NCBI RefSeq assembly: GCF_028622095.1
Contig: NZ_CP115165.1
Span: 968,001-1,032,000 of the forward strand
Length of the DNA stretch: 64,000 bases
Reading direction: 5' to 3'
From: Deinococcus aquaticus
Lineage (GTDB): Bacteria; Deinococcota; Deinococci; Deinococcales; Deinococcaceae
The notes beneath the pieces are model-generated. The model saw only the letters and a program-made list of their open reading frames with translations, was not told the DNA's origin and did no database searches. Of this stretch, positions 42,837 to 51,663 are shown piece by piece (the stretch's first letter is position 1; each line of letters begins with the position of its first letter). A program made the translations under genes and the position numbers.

Positions 42837-42980
42837 CTCATACGGACTGCCGTCTGTTTCGTTAACAACCTGGGACAGCACCGGGTTGCCAACTCCACGT
42901 CCGGCAGTCCGCTTTGCTCCTGCTCGCATCCGCTCGGATGGAACAGTTTTTGCAAACCATTCCATCGGAGTCCGGATCAG
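42837..42980 (+). repeat. dispersed structured element, copy B
   Basis: This 144-bp copy has a long-range pairing CGGACTGCCG (42843-42852) with CGGCAGTCCG (42902-42911), a hairpin AACCTGG/CCGGGTT (42867-42887), and a hairpin GATGGAA/TTCCATC (42937-42966). Stem sequences differ from copy A but still pair, while loop blocks are the same. Its right end supplies the TGA stop of the leftward SDR gene (42977-42979). It starts 122 bases after the LURP-one gene. Confidence 0.88.
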
Positions 42981-43846
42981 CTGGCGTTGTGCGGGGTGAC
43001 CTCGACCAGACCGCGTTTTTTCAGGTACCGCTGGCGGCCGCGTTCGCCGATGACGCTCATCAGGGGCGTCAGGCTGGGCAGCAGGCCGGGCAGCAGCATG
43101 GCCAGCCTGCCGGACAGGCCGTCCCCGTACGGCACGTAGCGTTCCAGTCGGGGGCGGGCAACGCTGGCCATGACGGCCTGCGCGACCTGCCGGGCGGTCT
43201 GCGGTTCGCTCAGGAAGTTCAGTGGGCTGCCGCCGTGCGTGGCCTCGTGGCGCAGCATGCCGGTGTCCACTCCGCCGGGCAGGACGCTGCTGACGATCAC
43301 GCCCCGCTCGCCGAAGCGCTGGTTGAGGGCCAGCATCAGGCCGCGCAGCCCGAACTTCGACGCGGTGTACACGGCGCTTTCCGCGATGGGCACGATGCCC
43401 GCCATGGACACGATGTTCACGATCTGCCCCTTGTGCCACGCGCCGCCCTTCCAGCGGCCCAGGCTCAGCCAGGGGAAGAATTCGCGGCTCAGCAGGGCGG
43501 GGGCCAGCAGGTTCACGTTCAGTTCCCGTTCAATGGTGGCGCGTTCGCTGCGTTCGAAGGCTTCCACGACCACCACGCCCGCGTTGTTGATCAGCAGGTG
43601 GCACGCGCCGTGCCGGGCGACGACCTGCTCGCGGATGTATTCAATGTCGTCCGGGCGGGTCAGGTCCGCCGTGATCAGCTGCGCGGGGCGGCTCAGGCGG
43701 GCCTGCACGGCCTCCAGTCCGTCCGGGTGCAGGTCCACGAGGACCAGGTGCGCTCCGGCGGCGTCGAGGGCCAGGGCGATCTCGGTGCCGATGGCTCCGG
43801 CCGCGCCGGTCACGACAGCCACGGCTCCCTGAGCGGTGCGTTTCAT
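42977..43846 (-). CDS. short-chain dehydrogenase/reductase (SDR)
   Basis: This 289-aa oxidoreductase has the NAD(P) motif TGAAGAIG (N-terminal), NNAG, and the catalytic Ser-Tyr-Lys in VSMAGIV...YTASK. It is coupled by ATGA to the FMO gene, so both probably act on one substrate. Its C-terminal end is set by the inserted repeat: the stop codon lies within copy B, which may have changed the native tail. Confidence 0.9.
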   Translation of the reverse strand: MKRTAQGAVAVVTGAAGAIGTEIALALDAAGAHLVLVDLHPDGLEAVQARLSRPAQLITADLTRPDDIEYIREQVVARHGACHLLINNAGVVVVEAFERSERATIERELNVNLLAPALLSREFFPWLSLGRWKGGAWHKGQIVNIVSMAGIVPIAESAVYTASKFGLRGLMLALNQRFGERGVIVSSVLPGGVDTGMLRHEATHGGSPLNFLSEPQTARQVAQAVMASVARPRLERYVPYGDGLSGRLAMLLPGLLPSLTPLMSVIGERGRQRYLKKRGLVEVTPHNAS

Positions 43847-45204
43847 GCGTTCACCGCCTGGGGGTGGCCAGGGTGCAGCGGGCCGGGGTGGGCGGGCACA
43901 CCCAGGGCGGCCTCGTCCGGTTCGGGCCAGCCCAGGCGGCGGCACAGGGCGCGCAGGTGCGTCAGGTACGCGCGGCGCTGCACGTACAGCGCGTGGCGGG
44001 GACTGTCCACGTGCGTGCCGCCGGACAGGTCCGTGCGGTCCTCGCGGATCAGGGTGTCGAAGGGCTGCGGCCCGCCCGGGTACGCCCGCTGCCCCAGCAG
44101 GTACTGCGTGAGCATGTGCGCCATCCAGTCCGCCAGGGGGTACAGGGACCCGTCGGTTTCCAGGTAGCCCAGTCCGAACAGGTTGTGGTGCGCGCGGTTG
44201 AACATGGTCAGGTACAGGTCCGGGCGTTCGGACTTCCACTCGAAGTACCGGCGGGCGTAGGGGATGTTCATGGTGTACCCGGTCGCGCAGATGATCAGGT
44301 CCACCGGCTCGCGCGTGCCGTCGCGGAACACGACGTCCGGGCCTTCCAGGCGCGCCACGTCACCCTTCACGTGGATGTCCCCGTGCGCGAGGTGGTGCAG
44401 CAGCTGGTCGTTCACGATGGGGTGCGATTCGAACAGGCGGTGGTCGGGTTTCGGGAGGCCCAGTTTGGTCAGGTCGCCGGTCACGAGTTTCAGCAGGCCC
44501 TGCATGACGGGCCGCTCGATGAACGCCGGGAGGTGCGGGCCCCCTGCCGCCAGGGTGTCGGCGGGCCGCCCGAACACCCGCTTGGGAATGAAGTGGTACC
44601 CGCGCCGCATGCTGATGAAGGCCGCGTTGGCGCTGCGGGCAGCGTCGCAGGCGATGTCGCACCCGGAATTCCCGGCGCCCAGCACCAGCACGCGCCGCCC
44701 CCGGAACTCGTCGGGACTGGTGTACGTGACGCTGTGGCGAACGTCACCGTCGAACACGCCGGGCAGTTCCGGCATCTGAGGTTCCCAGTTCGTGCCGGTC
44801 GCGCAGATCACCCCGGCGTACGTGCGGGTCTGCCCGTCCGTGAAACTGACCTGCCAGCCGCCGGGCATCTCCTGCACGTCCACCACACCCACCCCGAAGC
44901 GGATGCGGCCGTACAGCCCGAAGGTTCGCGCAAACGAGCGCAGGTAGTCCAGGATCTGCCGGTTGGTGGGGTAATCCGGGTAGTCGGCGGGCATGGGGAA
45001 GCCCAGGAACGCCGAGGTGGTCTTCGACGAGATGAAGTGCGCCGAGCGGTACATGGGCGTGCCCGGATTCCCGAGATCCCAGATGCCGCCCACGTCCGAG
45101 TGGCGTTCCACCTGCTCGTAACTCAGGCCCGCCTGGGTGAAGGCGCGCGCGAGGGACAGGCCGCAGGGTCCGGCCCCGATGATCAGATACGTGGGTTCGC
45201 TCAT
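43843..45204 (-). CDS. flavin-containing monooxygenase (FMO/Baeyer-Villiger-like)
   Basis: This 453-aa enzyme has FAD motif GAGPCG (10-15), the FMO signature FDGDVRHSVTY and the NADPH motif GAGNSG. It oxygenates a nucleophilic heteroatom or a ketone; the substrate is unknown. GGAGGAAG precedes the ATG. It is followed by an SDR gene and divergent from an AraC-type regulator with a VirS-like domain, a layout that recalls the mycobacterial virS-mymA locus. Confidence 0.92.
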   Translation of the reverse strand: MSEPTYLIIGAGPCGLSLARAFTQAGLSYEQVERHSDVGGIWDLGNPGTPMYRSAHFISSKTTSAFLGFPMPADYPDYPTNRQILDYLRSFARTFGLYGRIRFGVGVVDVQEMPGGWQVSFTDGQTRTYAGVICATGTNWEPQMPELPGVFDGDVRHSVTYTSPDEFRGRRVLVLGAGNSGCDIACDAARSANAAFISMRRGYHFIPKRVFGRPADTLAAGGPHLPAFIERPVMQGLLKLVTGDLTKLGLPKPDHRLFESHPIVNDQLLHHLAHGDIHVKGDVARLEGPDVVFRDGTREPVDLIICATGYTMNIPYARRYFEWKSERPDLYLTMFNRAHHNLFGLGYLETDGSLYPLADWMAHMLTQYLLGQRAYPGGPQPFDTLIREDRTDLSGGTHVDSPRHALYVQRRAYLTHLRALCRRLGWPEPDEAALGVPAHPGPLHPGHPQAVNA

Positions 45205-45322
45205 GTCTTCCTCCGTGGTCCTCTCCGCGGCGCCCGTGGTGGGCGGCCCGGTGAGGGTGCTGGTATGGAATCACGGGCCCGGGACCGCGCCCAGGGCTAC
45301 ACTGGTGCCCAGGGGGGACCGA

Positions 45323-46399
45323 ATGGGCAAAGTACCGACAGGCGATCAGGGACCGCGCCCACTGCGCTTCGCGCCCGTCCTGTGGCGCACGCTGCTGGGC
45401 GCGGCAGGCCAGCTTCCACCCACGCACCCGCTGGCCGCCGCGCTGACCCCGCACCTGCCACACTGGCGCGCGGAACTGGACGCCGCGCAGCCCCCTCCCC
45501 TGCTCAGCGCCGCGCAGGTGAACACCCTGATCCGCGCGGCCCTGCACGGCACGCAGGCCTCCGCGCAGGCCCCCGGCATCGAGATCGGCGGCGCGCAGAC
45601 CCTGACGGCCTTCGGCCCGGCCGGGTTCGCCATGATGACCGCCCCGAACGTCGGGGAGGCGCTGCACATCGGCCTGCGCTTCCAGCACCTGATCGGCACG
45701 CCCCTGGTCCTGCGCGCCCGCCCGCAAGGAGGGGAACTGCGCCTGGAACTGCGCGCCGGGGCCGCCCTGCACGCCGACGTGGAACGCTTCCTGACCGAGG
45801 AATTCATCGCCAGTCTGCTGGGCATCCTGCGCCAGGAGACCGGCCGGGACCTGCGCCCCCTGCGCACCGAACTGACCGGCCCGCCCCTGCCGCTGGACGT
45901 GCGCCTGCGCTATCACGCCGCGTTCGGAACCGTGAGTTTCGGCGCGCCGCACAGCGCGGTCGTGTGGCCCGCCGCGTGGCTGACCCTGCCGCTGCTGCGG
46001 GCCGACCCGGCCACGCACCGCGACGCGCTGGCCTGGTGTGAACGCCTGACGCACGCCGCCACCCCGGAACCCGGAGAGGCGTTCGACGCGCAGGTCGCCG
46101 ACTGCCTGCGCCTCCAGCCGCCCCACGACCGCGACCTGGGCACCGTCGCCGCGCTGCTGGGCCTGCACCCACGCACCGTCCGCCACCGCCTGTCACGCCT
46201 GGGCACCACCTTCCGCGAGGTGCGCGCCGGGATGCTGCTGGACGAGGCCCGCGAGTGGCTGGCGCACTCCCCCGATTCGACCGAGGAGATCGCGCAGCGG
46301 CTGGGCTTCAGTGACGCCCGCAGCTTCCGCCGCGCCCTGAAAGCCTGGACTGGCCACACCCCCCAGGAACTCCGCCAGCGCGCCGCAGACGACGGTTAA
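45323..46399 (+). CDS. AraC-family regulator with an Arabinose_bd-like N-terminus (VirS-type)
   Basis: The 358-aa protein has a long N-terminal ligand domain (about 1-230, with GPAGFAMMTAPNVGEALHIG) like OruR/VirS/GadX-type regulators and a C-terminal double helix-turn-helix (LGTVAALLGLHPRTVRHRLS, about 275-294, then [20 protein letters not shown]). TACACT lies at 45298-45303, and AGGGGGG is the ribosome-binding site of the ATG at 45323. It is divergent from the FMO-SDR operon and is the likely activator. Confidence 0.9.
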   Translation: MGKVPTGDQGPRPLRFAPVLWRTLLGAAGQLPPTHPLAAALTPHLPHWRAELDAAQPPPLLSAAQVNTLIRAALHGTQASAQAPGIEIGGAQTLTAFGPAGFAMMTAPNVGEALHIGLRFQHLIGTPLVLRARPQGGELRLELRAGAALHADVERFLTEEFIASLLGILRQETGRDLRPLRTELTGPPLPLDVRLRYHAAFGTVSFGAPHSAVVWPAAWLTLPLLRADPATHRDALAWCERLTHAATPEPGEAFDAQVADCLRLQPPHDRDLGTVAALLGLHPRTVRHRLSRLGTTFREVRAGMLLDEAREWLAHSPDSTEEIAQRLGFSDARSFRRALKAWTGHTPQELRQRAADDG

Positions 46400-46408
46400 G
46401 CTCAGCGG

Positions 46409-46855
46409 TCAGTGCCAGCCGGTGTTCATGTGCCCGGGGGCCGCGCCGAACGCGGGGAACAGGTCGGTCATGCGTGTGGCGGCGTGTTCCGCCCATCTCA
46501 CCCGGTTCAGTTCCAAGTGAGAGAGCCGCAGGAACTCCAGACCGAACAGTGTGTCGCCGTCATGCCAGCGGTACAGGGCGCGCAGGGCCGGGGGCAGCGT
46601 CACGCCCTGCCGCGCTTCGAAGGCGTCCAGCGTAGCGTCCGTCACGCTGGGGCGCAGCGTGGCGTGGTGCAGGGGTACCTCACGCGCCACCCAGGCGTCC
46701 AGACGGGTCAGCAGTTCGGGAATGTCACGGGGTTCCGGCAGGGTCACGGGGGTCACGCGGCGCACCTCCAGCGGTGGCTGGCGGCCCGACCACACACCCG
46801 TCGCGGCGTACAGGAGCGCCGGGACGATCAGCAGGGGCAGTAGCCAGCGCCACAT
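46409..46855 (-). CDS. SMI1/KNR4-domain protein with N-terminal membrane anchor
   Basis: The 148-aa protein has one N-terminal hydrophobic segment (about 1-20) and then a SMI1/KNR4-like core, with DATLDAFEARQGVTLPPALR, LYRWHDGDTLFGLEF. In bacteria this domain is often an immunity protein in contact-dependent toxin loci, but no toxin gene is near, so a housekeeping or orphan-immunity role is equally possible. It is convergent with the AraC gene. Confidence 0.75.
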   Translation of the reverse strand: MWRWLLPLLIVPALLYAATGVWSGRQPPLEVRRVTPVTLPEPRDIPELLTRLDAWVAREVPLHHATLRPSVTDATLDAFEARQGVTLPPALRALYRWHDGDTLFGLEFLRLSHLELNRVRWAEHAATRMTDLFPAFGAAPGHMNTGWH

Positions 46856-46897
46856 GCCCCCAGCGTGACACAGCGGGCCAGGGCGCGCCGCCTTACC

Positions 46898-47623
46898 TCA
46901 GCCTTTCCAGGCGGGCACTTGATCCCCGTACTGCGCATGGGCGTCGCAGCGTGACTTCAGCACGCACACGCCACACTTCGGGTCGTGCCAGGAGCACACC
47001 CGCTGGCCGTGGCGCAGCAGGTTCACGTGCAGTTCGTACAGGAACGGCGCGGCGGGCGGCAGCACCTTCAGCAGCGCGCGGTGCGCGGCCTGCTCGCCCA
47101 TCTTCGGGATCGCGCCCACGCGGGTCGTGATGCGGTGCACGTGCGTGTCCACCGGGAAGACCGGCCGGGCGTAATTGAACAGCAGCACGAGGCTGGCGGT
47201 CTTGATGCCCACGCCGGGCAGGTCGGTCAGGAATTTCAGAGCGTCCCTGACAGGCAAGTCGCGCAGGAAGTCCAGGTCGTACCCGCCGGGCGAGTCGCGC
47301 AGCGCGACCAGCGTCGCCTGGATGCGCGGGGCCTTGCTCTCGGGGTAGTTGCTGCGGCGGATGGAGTGCGCGACCTGCTCGGTGGGGGCGGCGATGATGG
47401 CGTCCCAGTCGCCCAGCATCCGCAGTTCCTGGTACGCGGCTTCCTCGTCGGCGTGCGTGGTGCGCTGCGAGAGGATCGTGCTGATCAGCTCGTGCAGCGG
47501 CTCACGCCTGGGCTTCAGGGGGCGCTCGCCGTACTCGGGCCGCAGCGTGTCTTTCATCCACACGAGGAGCGCGGCCCGCTCGTCATCCGGGCGGGCCACG
47601 TTCAAGGGTCCTTCAGTCGTCAC
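46898..47623 (-). CDS. nth: endonuclease III (DNA glycosylase/AP lyase)
   Basis: The 241-aa enzyme removes oxidised pyrimidines from DNA. It has the helix-hairpin-helix LPGVGIKTAS with catalytic Lys141, the catalytic Asp159 in PVDTHVHRI, and a [4Fe-4S] cluster with C210, C217, C220, C226 (CX6CX2CX5C). It starts at a GTG four bases after the stop of a small upstream gene. Deinococcus species carry several Nth paralogues, and which one this is cannot be told here. Confidence 0.93.
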   Translation of the reverse strand: MTTEGPLNVARPDDERAALLVWMKDTLRPEYGERPLKPRREPLHELISTILSQRTTHADEEAAYQELRMLGDWDAIIAAPTEQVAHSIRRSNYPESKAPRIQATLVALRDSPGGYDLDFLRDLPVRDALKFLTDLPGVGIKTASLVLLFNYARPVFPVDTHVHRITTRVGAIPKMGEQAAHRALLKVLPPAAPFLYELHVNLLRHGQRVCSWHDPKCGVCVLKSRCDAHAQYGDQVPAWKG

Positions 47624-47627
47624 AGCC

Positions 47628-47810
47628 TCAGGACTGGCCAGGGGTGCTGTCGCTCTCCACCTCGTCCCGGCCGCCCTCGGCGGGTTCGGGTTTCGCGGCG
47701 GGGTCGATGTTCGGGTCCTTCCCTCTGGCCGCGTCGGGAATGGCGTGGCTCTGGCCTTCGGCGGGGCTGGTGTTGGCGGGGTCGTAGCCGGTCTTCTGCT
47801 CGTCGCTCAT
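47628..47810 (-). CDS. small acidic hydrophilic protein
   Basis: The 60-aa protein is rich in Asp, Glu, Pro and Ala (DEQKTGYDPANTSPAEGQSH) and has no hydrophobic core, so it is probably disordered. GAAGGT precedes the ATG, and it is four bases upstream of nth, so the two are likely co-transcribed. Function unknown. Confidence 0.6.
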   Translation of the reverse strand: MSDEQKTGYDPANTSPAEGQSHAIPDAARGKDPNIDPAAKPEPAEGGRDEVESDSTPGQS

Positions 47811-47910
47811 ACCTTCAGCTTGCGCGCGCAGCGGCGGGGTTGGATGGCGCGCACATCAGGACGCCTTAACGCACGTCGCCCCACCCGGCACGAGCACGCG
47901 CGTGGGAAAC

Positions 47911-47933
47911 AAAAAATCCGCCCTACGAGGCGG
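47911..47933 (-). terminator. intrinsic terminator of the candidate small RNA
   Basis: On the minus strand CCGCC pairs with GGCGG around TCGTAG, followed by ATTTTTT. Confidence 0.75.
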
Positions 47934-47964
47934 CTGCGGCTCTCTTAAAGCCCTCTTGATTGAT
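47911..47964 (-). ncRNA. candidate small RNA (about 54 nt) with its own promoter and terminator
   Basis: TTGACC (47999-47994) and TATAGT (47976-47971) are 17 bp apart. The predicted RNA from about 47964 ends in CCGCC-TCGTAG-GGCGG and ATTTTTT (47933-47911). It has room for one more short hairpin (GGCT/AGCC). No reading frame is evident. It may be a regulatory RNA or the remains of a removed gene between a promoter and terminator. Confidence 0.45.
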
Positions 47965-47970
47965 TCGCGT

Positions 47971-47999
47971 ACTATAGCGCGGCATGCAGCCCTGGTCAA
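47971..47999 (-). promoter_or_regulatory. promoter of the candidate small RNA
   Basis: TTGACC-N17-TATAGT on the minus strand, near consensus, with CTGCAT repeats on both sides of the -35. Confidence 0.65.
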
Positions 48000-48154
48000 G
48001 TCGATGCAGCGCAGCCTGAAAAATGCGTGTGGGACGCAGCTTGCCCGCAGTACGCACCGGGCAGTATGCAGCCGCGCGGTGACGTCGCCAGGAATAGGAC
48101 GACCCCACATACAGGGCAGGCCAGTCAGGTTGCAGGACGGGAATGGTACAAAAC

Positions 48155-48178
48155 AAAAAAGCCGCCTTCTTCGGCGGT
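48155..48178 (-). terminator. intrinsic terminator close behind a promoter
   Basis: ACCGCC pairs with GGCGGC around GAAGAA, and TTTTTT follows on the minus strand. The -10 box of the promoter lies only about 10 bases upstream. Confidence 0.8.
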
Positions 48179-48187
48179 GATAGTAAA

Positions 48188-48216
48188 AAGATAGCGTGAA
48201 ATGCAGCGCCAGTCAA
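48188..48216 (-). promoter_or_regulatory. promoter with immediate terminator
   Basis: TTGACT (48216-48211) and TATCTT (48193-48188) are 17 bp apart. The predicted RNA would be only about 26 bases before the terminator at 48178-48155. Confidence 0.6.
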
Positions 48217-48303
48217 GTCCATGCAGGCAGGCCAGAAAGTGCCGTCTGGCAGCGGCAGAAACCGGCCGGACGCCCCGCGCCCCTGCATAAACCCGCAGCC
48301 GAG

Positions 48304-48338
48304 GGGGGAGAGCACCGCGCACGGCGATCCTCTCCCCC
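48304..48338 (-). terminator. hairpin after fumC
   Basis: GGGGGAGAG and CTCTCCCCC pair perfectly around 17 bases, beginning 14 bases after the fumC stop. No U-tract follows. Confidence 0.55.
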
Positions 48339-48351
48339 ACCACGGCGGCGT

Positions 48352-49746
48352 TCAGTTGTGCGTCATGTCGAGCGGCACGACCCACTCGTCGAACTCGGCG
48401 TCCGTGACGTAGCCCAGACTCAGGGCCGCTTCCTTCAGGCTGCTGCCTTCCTTGTGGGCTTTCTTGGCGATGGCGGCGGCCCTGTCGTACCCGATGTGCT
48501 TGTTCAGGGCCGTGACCTGCATCAGATTGATGCTGAGGTTGTGCTCGATCTTCTCGTACGCCGGCTCGATACCGACCGCGCAGTTGTCGTTGAACGCGAG
48601 GCACGCGTCACTGATCAGGCGGATGGATTCCAGCACGGCGTGCACCATGACGGGCTTGAACACGTTCAGCTGGAAGTTCCCCTGGCTGCCCGCAAACGCC
48701 ACGGTCGCGTCGTTGCCGAACACGCGCGTGGCGACCATGGTCATGGCCTCGCTCTGGGTGGGGTTCACCTTGCCGGGCATGATGCTGCTGCCGGGCTCGT
48801 TCTCGGGAATGACGATCTCGCCGATGCCGTTGCGGGGGCCGCTGGCCAGCCAGCGCACGTCGTTCGCCATCTTCATCAGGGCGCCCGCCAGGGTCCGCAG
48901 GGCCGCCGAGGTCTGCACCAGGGCGTCGTGTGCGCTGAGGGCCGCGAACTTGTTCTCGGCGCTGCGGAAGTGATAGCCCGTCTCCTCGGCGTACTTCTGC
49001 GCGGCCAGATCACCGAACTGCGGGTGCGCGTTCAGGCCCGTGCCCACGGCGGTGCCGCCGATGGCGAGTTCCAGCAGACCCTCGCCCGCGTGCCGCACTT
49101 CCGCCAGCGCGTAATCCAGTTGCGCGACCCAGCCGCCGATCTCCTGACCCAACGTGATGGGCGTCGCGTCCTGAAGGTGCGTGCGGCCCACCTTCACCAG
49201 ACCCGCATGCTCCTGCGCCTTGGCGTGCAGCGTGTCGCGCAGCTTGCCCACACTGCCGTACAACCGCTCATTCAGTTCCAGAACCACCGCGATGTGCATG
49301 GCGGTCGGGAAGGTATCGTTGCTGCTCTGACCGCGGTTCACGTGATCGTTCGGGTGCACGGGCTTCTTGCTGCCCATCTCGCCGCCCGCGATCTCGATGG
49401 CGCGGTTGCTGATCACCTCGTTCGAGTTCATGTTGCTCTGCGTACCACTCCCGGTCTGGAACACGACCAGCGGGAAGTGATCATCCAGTTTCCCGGCGAT
49501 CACCTCGTCGGCCGCCTGCACGATCAGGTCCGCCACGTCGCGCGGCAGCTCACCCAGGTCCGCGTTCGCCTGCGCCGCGCCCTTCTTCAGGATGCCCAGC
49601 GCCCGGATCACCGGGCGGCCCCACACGAACGTATCCCGCCCGATCGGGAAATTGTGAATGCTGCGCTCCGTCTGCGCGCCCCAGTACCGGCTGGCGTCCA
49701 CGTCCAGGGTGCCCATGGTGTCCGACTCTTTACGAATGTTGGTCAT
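48352..49746 (-). CDS. fumC: fumarate hydratase, class II
   Basis: The 464-aa enzyme interconverts fumarate and malate in the TCA cycle. It begins with the subunit pattern [15 protein letters not shown] and has the signature [17 protein letters not shown] and [16 protein letters not shown]. It is homologous to ArgH, which makes fumarate in the arginine pathway. I chose the ATG at 49744-49746, eight bases after TAGACT (49760-49755); an upstream frame extension is not protein-like. Confidence 0.97.
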   Translation of the reverse strand: MTNIRKESDTMGTLDVDASRYWGAQTERSIHNFPIGRDTFVWGRPVIRALGILKKGAAQANADLGELPRDVADLIVQAADEVIAGKLDDHFPLVVFQTGSGTQSNMNSNEVISNRAIEIAGGEMGSKKPVHPNDHVNRGQSSNDTFPTAMHIAVVLELNERLYGSVGKLRDTLHAKAQEHAGLVKVGRTHLQDATPITLGQEIGGWVAQLDYALAEVRHAGEGLLELAIGGTAVGTGLNAHPQFGDLAAQKYAEETGYHFRSAENKFAALSAHDALVQTSAALRTLAGALMKMANDVRWLASGPRNGIGEIVIPENEPGSSIMPGKVNPTQSEAMTMVATRVFGNDATVAFAGSQGNFQLNVFKPVMVHAVLESIRLISDACLAFNDNCAVGIEPAYEKIEHNLSINLMQVTALNKHIGYDRAAAIAKKAHKEGSSLKEAALSLGYVTDAEFDEWVVPLDMTHN

Positions 49747-49905
49747 AGCACCTGAGTCTAAAGGCCCGGCCCCGGCAGGGGGTCTGTCACGAACGGGGGA
49801 ACGGGACACCCCACCCGCGCGGCAACCTCGCGCGCACCTGACCTGCCACCCAGGTACGCTGATCCCGTCAGCCCCGCCCCTTCCACCCACCCCCAGGAGG
49901 CCCCC

Positions 49906-50373
49906 ATGAACCCCCGCATCATCCTGACCACCCTGCTGCTCGCGCTGCACACCGGCACGCCCGCCCACGCCCAGGCAGATAGCGCCGCCACCACCGCCGC
50001 CAGAAAAGCCGTGCAGGCCCAGCTGAACCAGAGCACCACCTTCTACCTCGGCAAGGGCTACAAGACCATCAGCAGCGACATGCTGGACGTCAACGCCCTC
50101 GACGAAGGCGACAGCGACGCCGAACTCGTGTACACCCTCACCGGCGGCCGCGAATACCTGATCTACGGCGTCTGCGACGACGACTGCGGCGACCTCGACA
50201 TCAACGTGTACGACGCCAAAGACAAACTGATCGCCAGCGACGAGGAAGACGACGACGTGCCCGCCCTCACCCTGAAAGTCACCAAAACCGCCGACTACAC
50301 CATCGAAGTCGTCATGGCCGCCTGCGACAACGACCCCTGCTTCTACGCCATCGACGCCCTCCAGAAAAAATAA
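49906..50373 (+). CDS. secreted acidic hypothetical protein
   Basis: The 155-aa protein has a signal peptide (about 1-23, ending AHA) and a mature acidic beta-rich domain with [40 protein letters not shown] and four cysteines. The repeated Asp-rich strands resemble small PPC-like or calcium-binding domains that accompany secreted proteins, but no named family was assigned. AGGAGG precedes the ATG. Confidence 0.72.
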   Translation: MNPRIILTTLLLALHTGTPAHAQADSAATTAARKAVQAQLNQSTTFYLGKGYKTISSDMLDVNALDEGDSDAELVYTLTGGREYLIYGVCDDDCGDLDINVYDAKDKLIASDEEDDDVPALTLKVTKTADYTIEVVMAACDNDPCFYAIDALQKK

Positions 50374-50392
50374 ACCGGGACAGACAAAGTAA

Positions 50393-50423
50393 AGCGGCGC
50401 TCCCCACCCCCGGGAGCGCCGCT
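50393..50423 (+). terminator. perfect hairpin between 49906-50373 and thyA
   Basis: AGCGGCGCTCCC (50393-50404) and GGGAGCGCCGCT (50412-50423) pair perfectly. The thyA -10 box TAAACT begins at the next base but one. Confidence 0.7.
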
Positions 50424-50437
50424 CTAAACTGCTGTCG

Positions 50438-51232
50438 ATGAAGCAGTATCTCGATCTGATGCAGCATGTGCTGGACCACGGCACCGTGAAAACCGACCGG
50501 ACCGGCACCGGCACGCGGTCCGTGTTCGGCGCGCAGATGCGCTTCGACCTGCGTGACGGCTTTCCGCTGGTCACCACCAAGAGGGTGCACCTGAAAAGCG
50601 TCATCTACGAACTGCTGTGGTTCCTGCGCGGCGAGGGCAACGTGCGGTGGCTTCAGGAGCGTGGCGTGAGCATCTGGGACGAGTGGGCCGCCCCGGACGG
50701 CGAGCTTGGCCCGGTGTACGGCGTGCAGTGGCGCAGCTGGCCCACCCCCGACGGCGGCAGCATCGATCAGATCGCCCAGGTGATCGAGCAGATCAGGCGC
50801 AACCCGGACAGCCGCCGCCTGATCGTCAGCGCGTGGAACGTGGCGCAGTTGGGGGACATGGCCCTACCGCCCTGCCACGCGATGTTCCAGTTCTACGTCG
50901 CGGACGGCCGCCTGAGCTGCCAGCTGTATCAGCGGAGCGCCGATCTTTTCCTGGGCGTTCCGTTCAATATCGCCTCTTACGCGCTGCTGACCCTGATGGT
51001 GGCGCAGGTCTGCGGCCTGGAACCCGGCGAGTTCATCTGGACGGGTGGGGACGTTCACCTGTACAGCAACCACATGGAGCAGGTGGGGCGGCAACTGGCG
51101 CGGGAGCCGCGTTCACTGCCCGTCATGCACCTGAATCCCGAGGTGAAAGACATCTTCGAGTTCGGGTACGAGGACTTCCGCCTGGAAGGCTACGACCCGC
51201 ACCCCGGCATTAAAGCCCCGGTAGCCGTGTGA
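50438..51232 (+). CDS. thyA: thymidylate synthase
   Basis: The 264-aa ThyA methylates dUMP to dTMP with methylene-THF. Catalytic Cys146 lies in PPCHAMFQF, and the phosphate-binding RRLIVSAWN and the C-terminal VAV are present. TAAACT is seven bases before the ATG (leaderless). It overlaps the dCMP deaminase gene by GTGA, and folA follows, so one operon makes dTMP and recycles folate. Confidence 0.98.
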   Translation: MKQYLDLMQHVLDHGTVKTDRTGTGTRSVFGAQMRFDLRDGFPLVTTKRVHLKSVIYELLWFLRGEGNVRWLQERGVSIWDEWAAPDGELGPVYGVQWRSWPTPDGGSIDQIAQVIEQIRRNPDSRRLIVSAWNVAQLGDMALPPCHAMFQFYVADGRLSCQLYQRSADLFLGVPFNIASYALLTLMVAQVCGLEPGEFIWTGGDVHLYSNHMEQVGRQLAREPRSLPVMHLNPEVKDIFEFGYEDFRLEGYDPHPGIKAPVAV

Positions 51233-51663
51233 CCCGCCCGACCTTTGATGAGCTGGGGCTGGCGACGGCGCGGCTGTGGGCGTCGCGGAGTGCGGACAGC
51301 AAGGTGAGGGTGGGGGCGTGCATCCTGGACCGGCATCACCGGGTGGTGGGCGTGGGGTACAACGGGCGCGCGGCGGGCGAGCCGAACGAGCGCGAGAGCC
51401 TGTCGCAGGGGCACAGCGGGTTCATTCATGCGGAGGTGAATGCGCTGCTGGCCGCGAACTGGAACGGGGAGGGGCACACGTTGTACGTGACGCATGAGCC
51501 GTGCGCGGCGTGTGCGCGCCTGATCGTGAATTCGCGGCGGGTGGCGCGCGTGATGTACGAGTCGGCGTACCGGGAGTCGGTGCGGGTGGAGTCGGGGTTG
51601 CCGAGTGGGGAGGCGATCCTGCGGGACGCGGGGATCGAGGTGGTGCATGTCTCTTCGCCCTGA
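51229..51663 (+). CDS. dCMP/cytidine deaminase (ComEB type)
   Basis: The 144-aa zinc deaminase has HAEVNALL (zinc ligand His and proton-shuttling Glu) and PCAACARL (two zinc ligand cysteines), the order of deoxycytidylate deaminases. It turns dCMP into dUMP, the substrate of ThyA encoded just upstream. It starts at a GTG that overlaps the thyA stop. Its 3' end overlaps folA by 17 bases. Confidence 0.93.
   Translation: MTRPTFDELGLATARLWASRSADSKVRVGACILDRHHRVVGVGYNGRAAGEPNERESLSQGHSGFIHAEVNALLAANWNGEGHTLYVTHEPCAACARLIVNSRRVARVMYESAYRESVRVESGLPSGEAILRDAGIEVVHVSSP

Larger units (their letters stand above)
47811..48351. other. 541-bp non-coding stretch with two promoter-terminator modules
   Basis: No coding gene was recognised. 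On the minus strand two similar promoters (48188-48216 and 47971-47999) are each followed closely by an intrinsic terminator. The promoters share CTGCAT, GACTTGAC and GCTGCAT blocks. Between them lie degenerate tandem sequences around TGCATACTGCCCGG and TGCGTACTGCGGG (48030-48080). The fumC hairpin is at the right end. Confidence 0.6.

Noticed and set aside
49747..50604. A long N-terminal extension of fumC on the minus strand
   Set aside because: The extension covers thyA and the 49906 gene on the other strand and is low-complexity. The conserved fumarase sequence starts at 49746 next to TAGACT.
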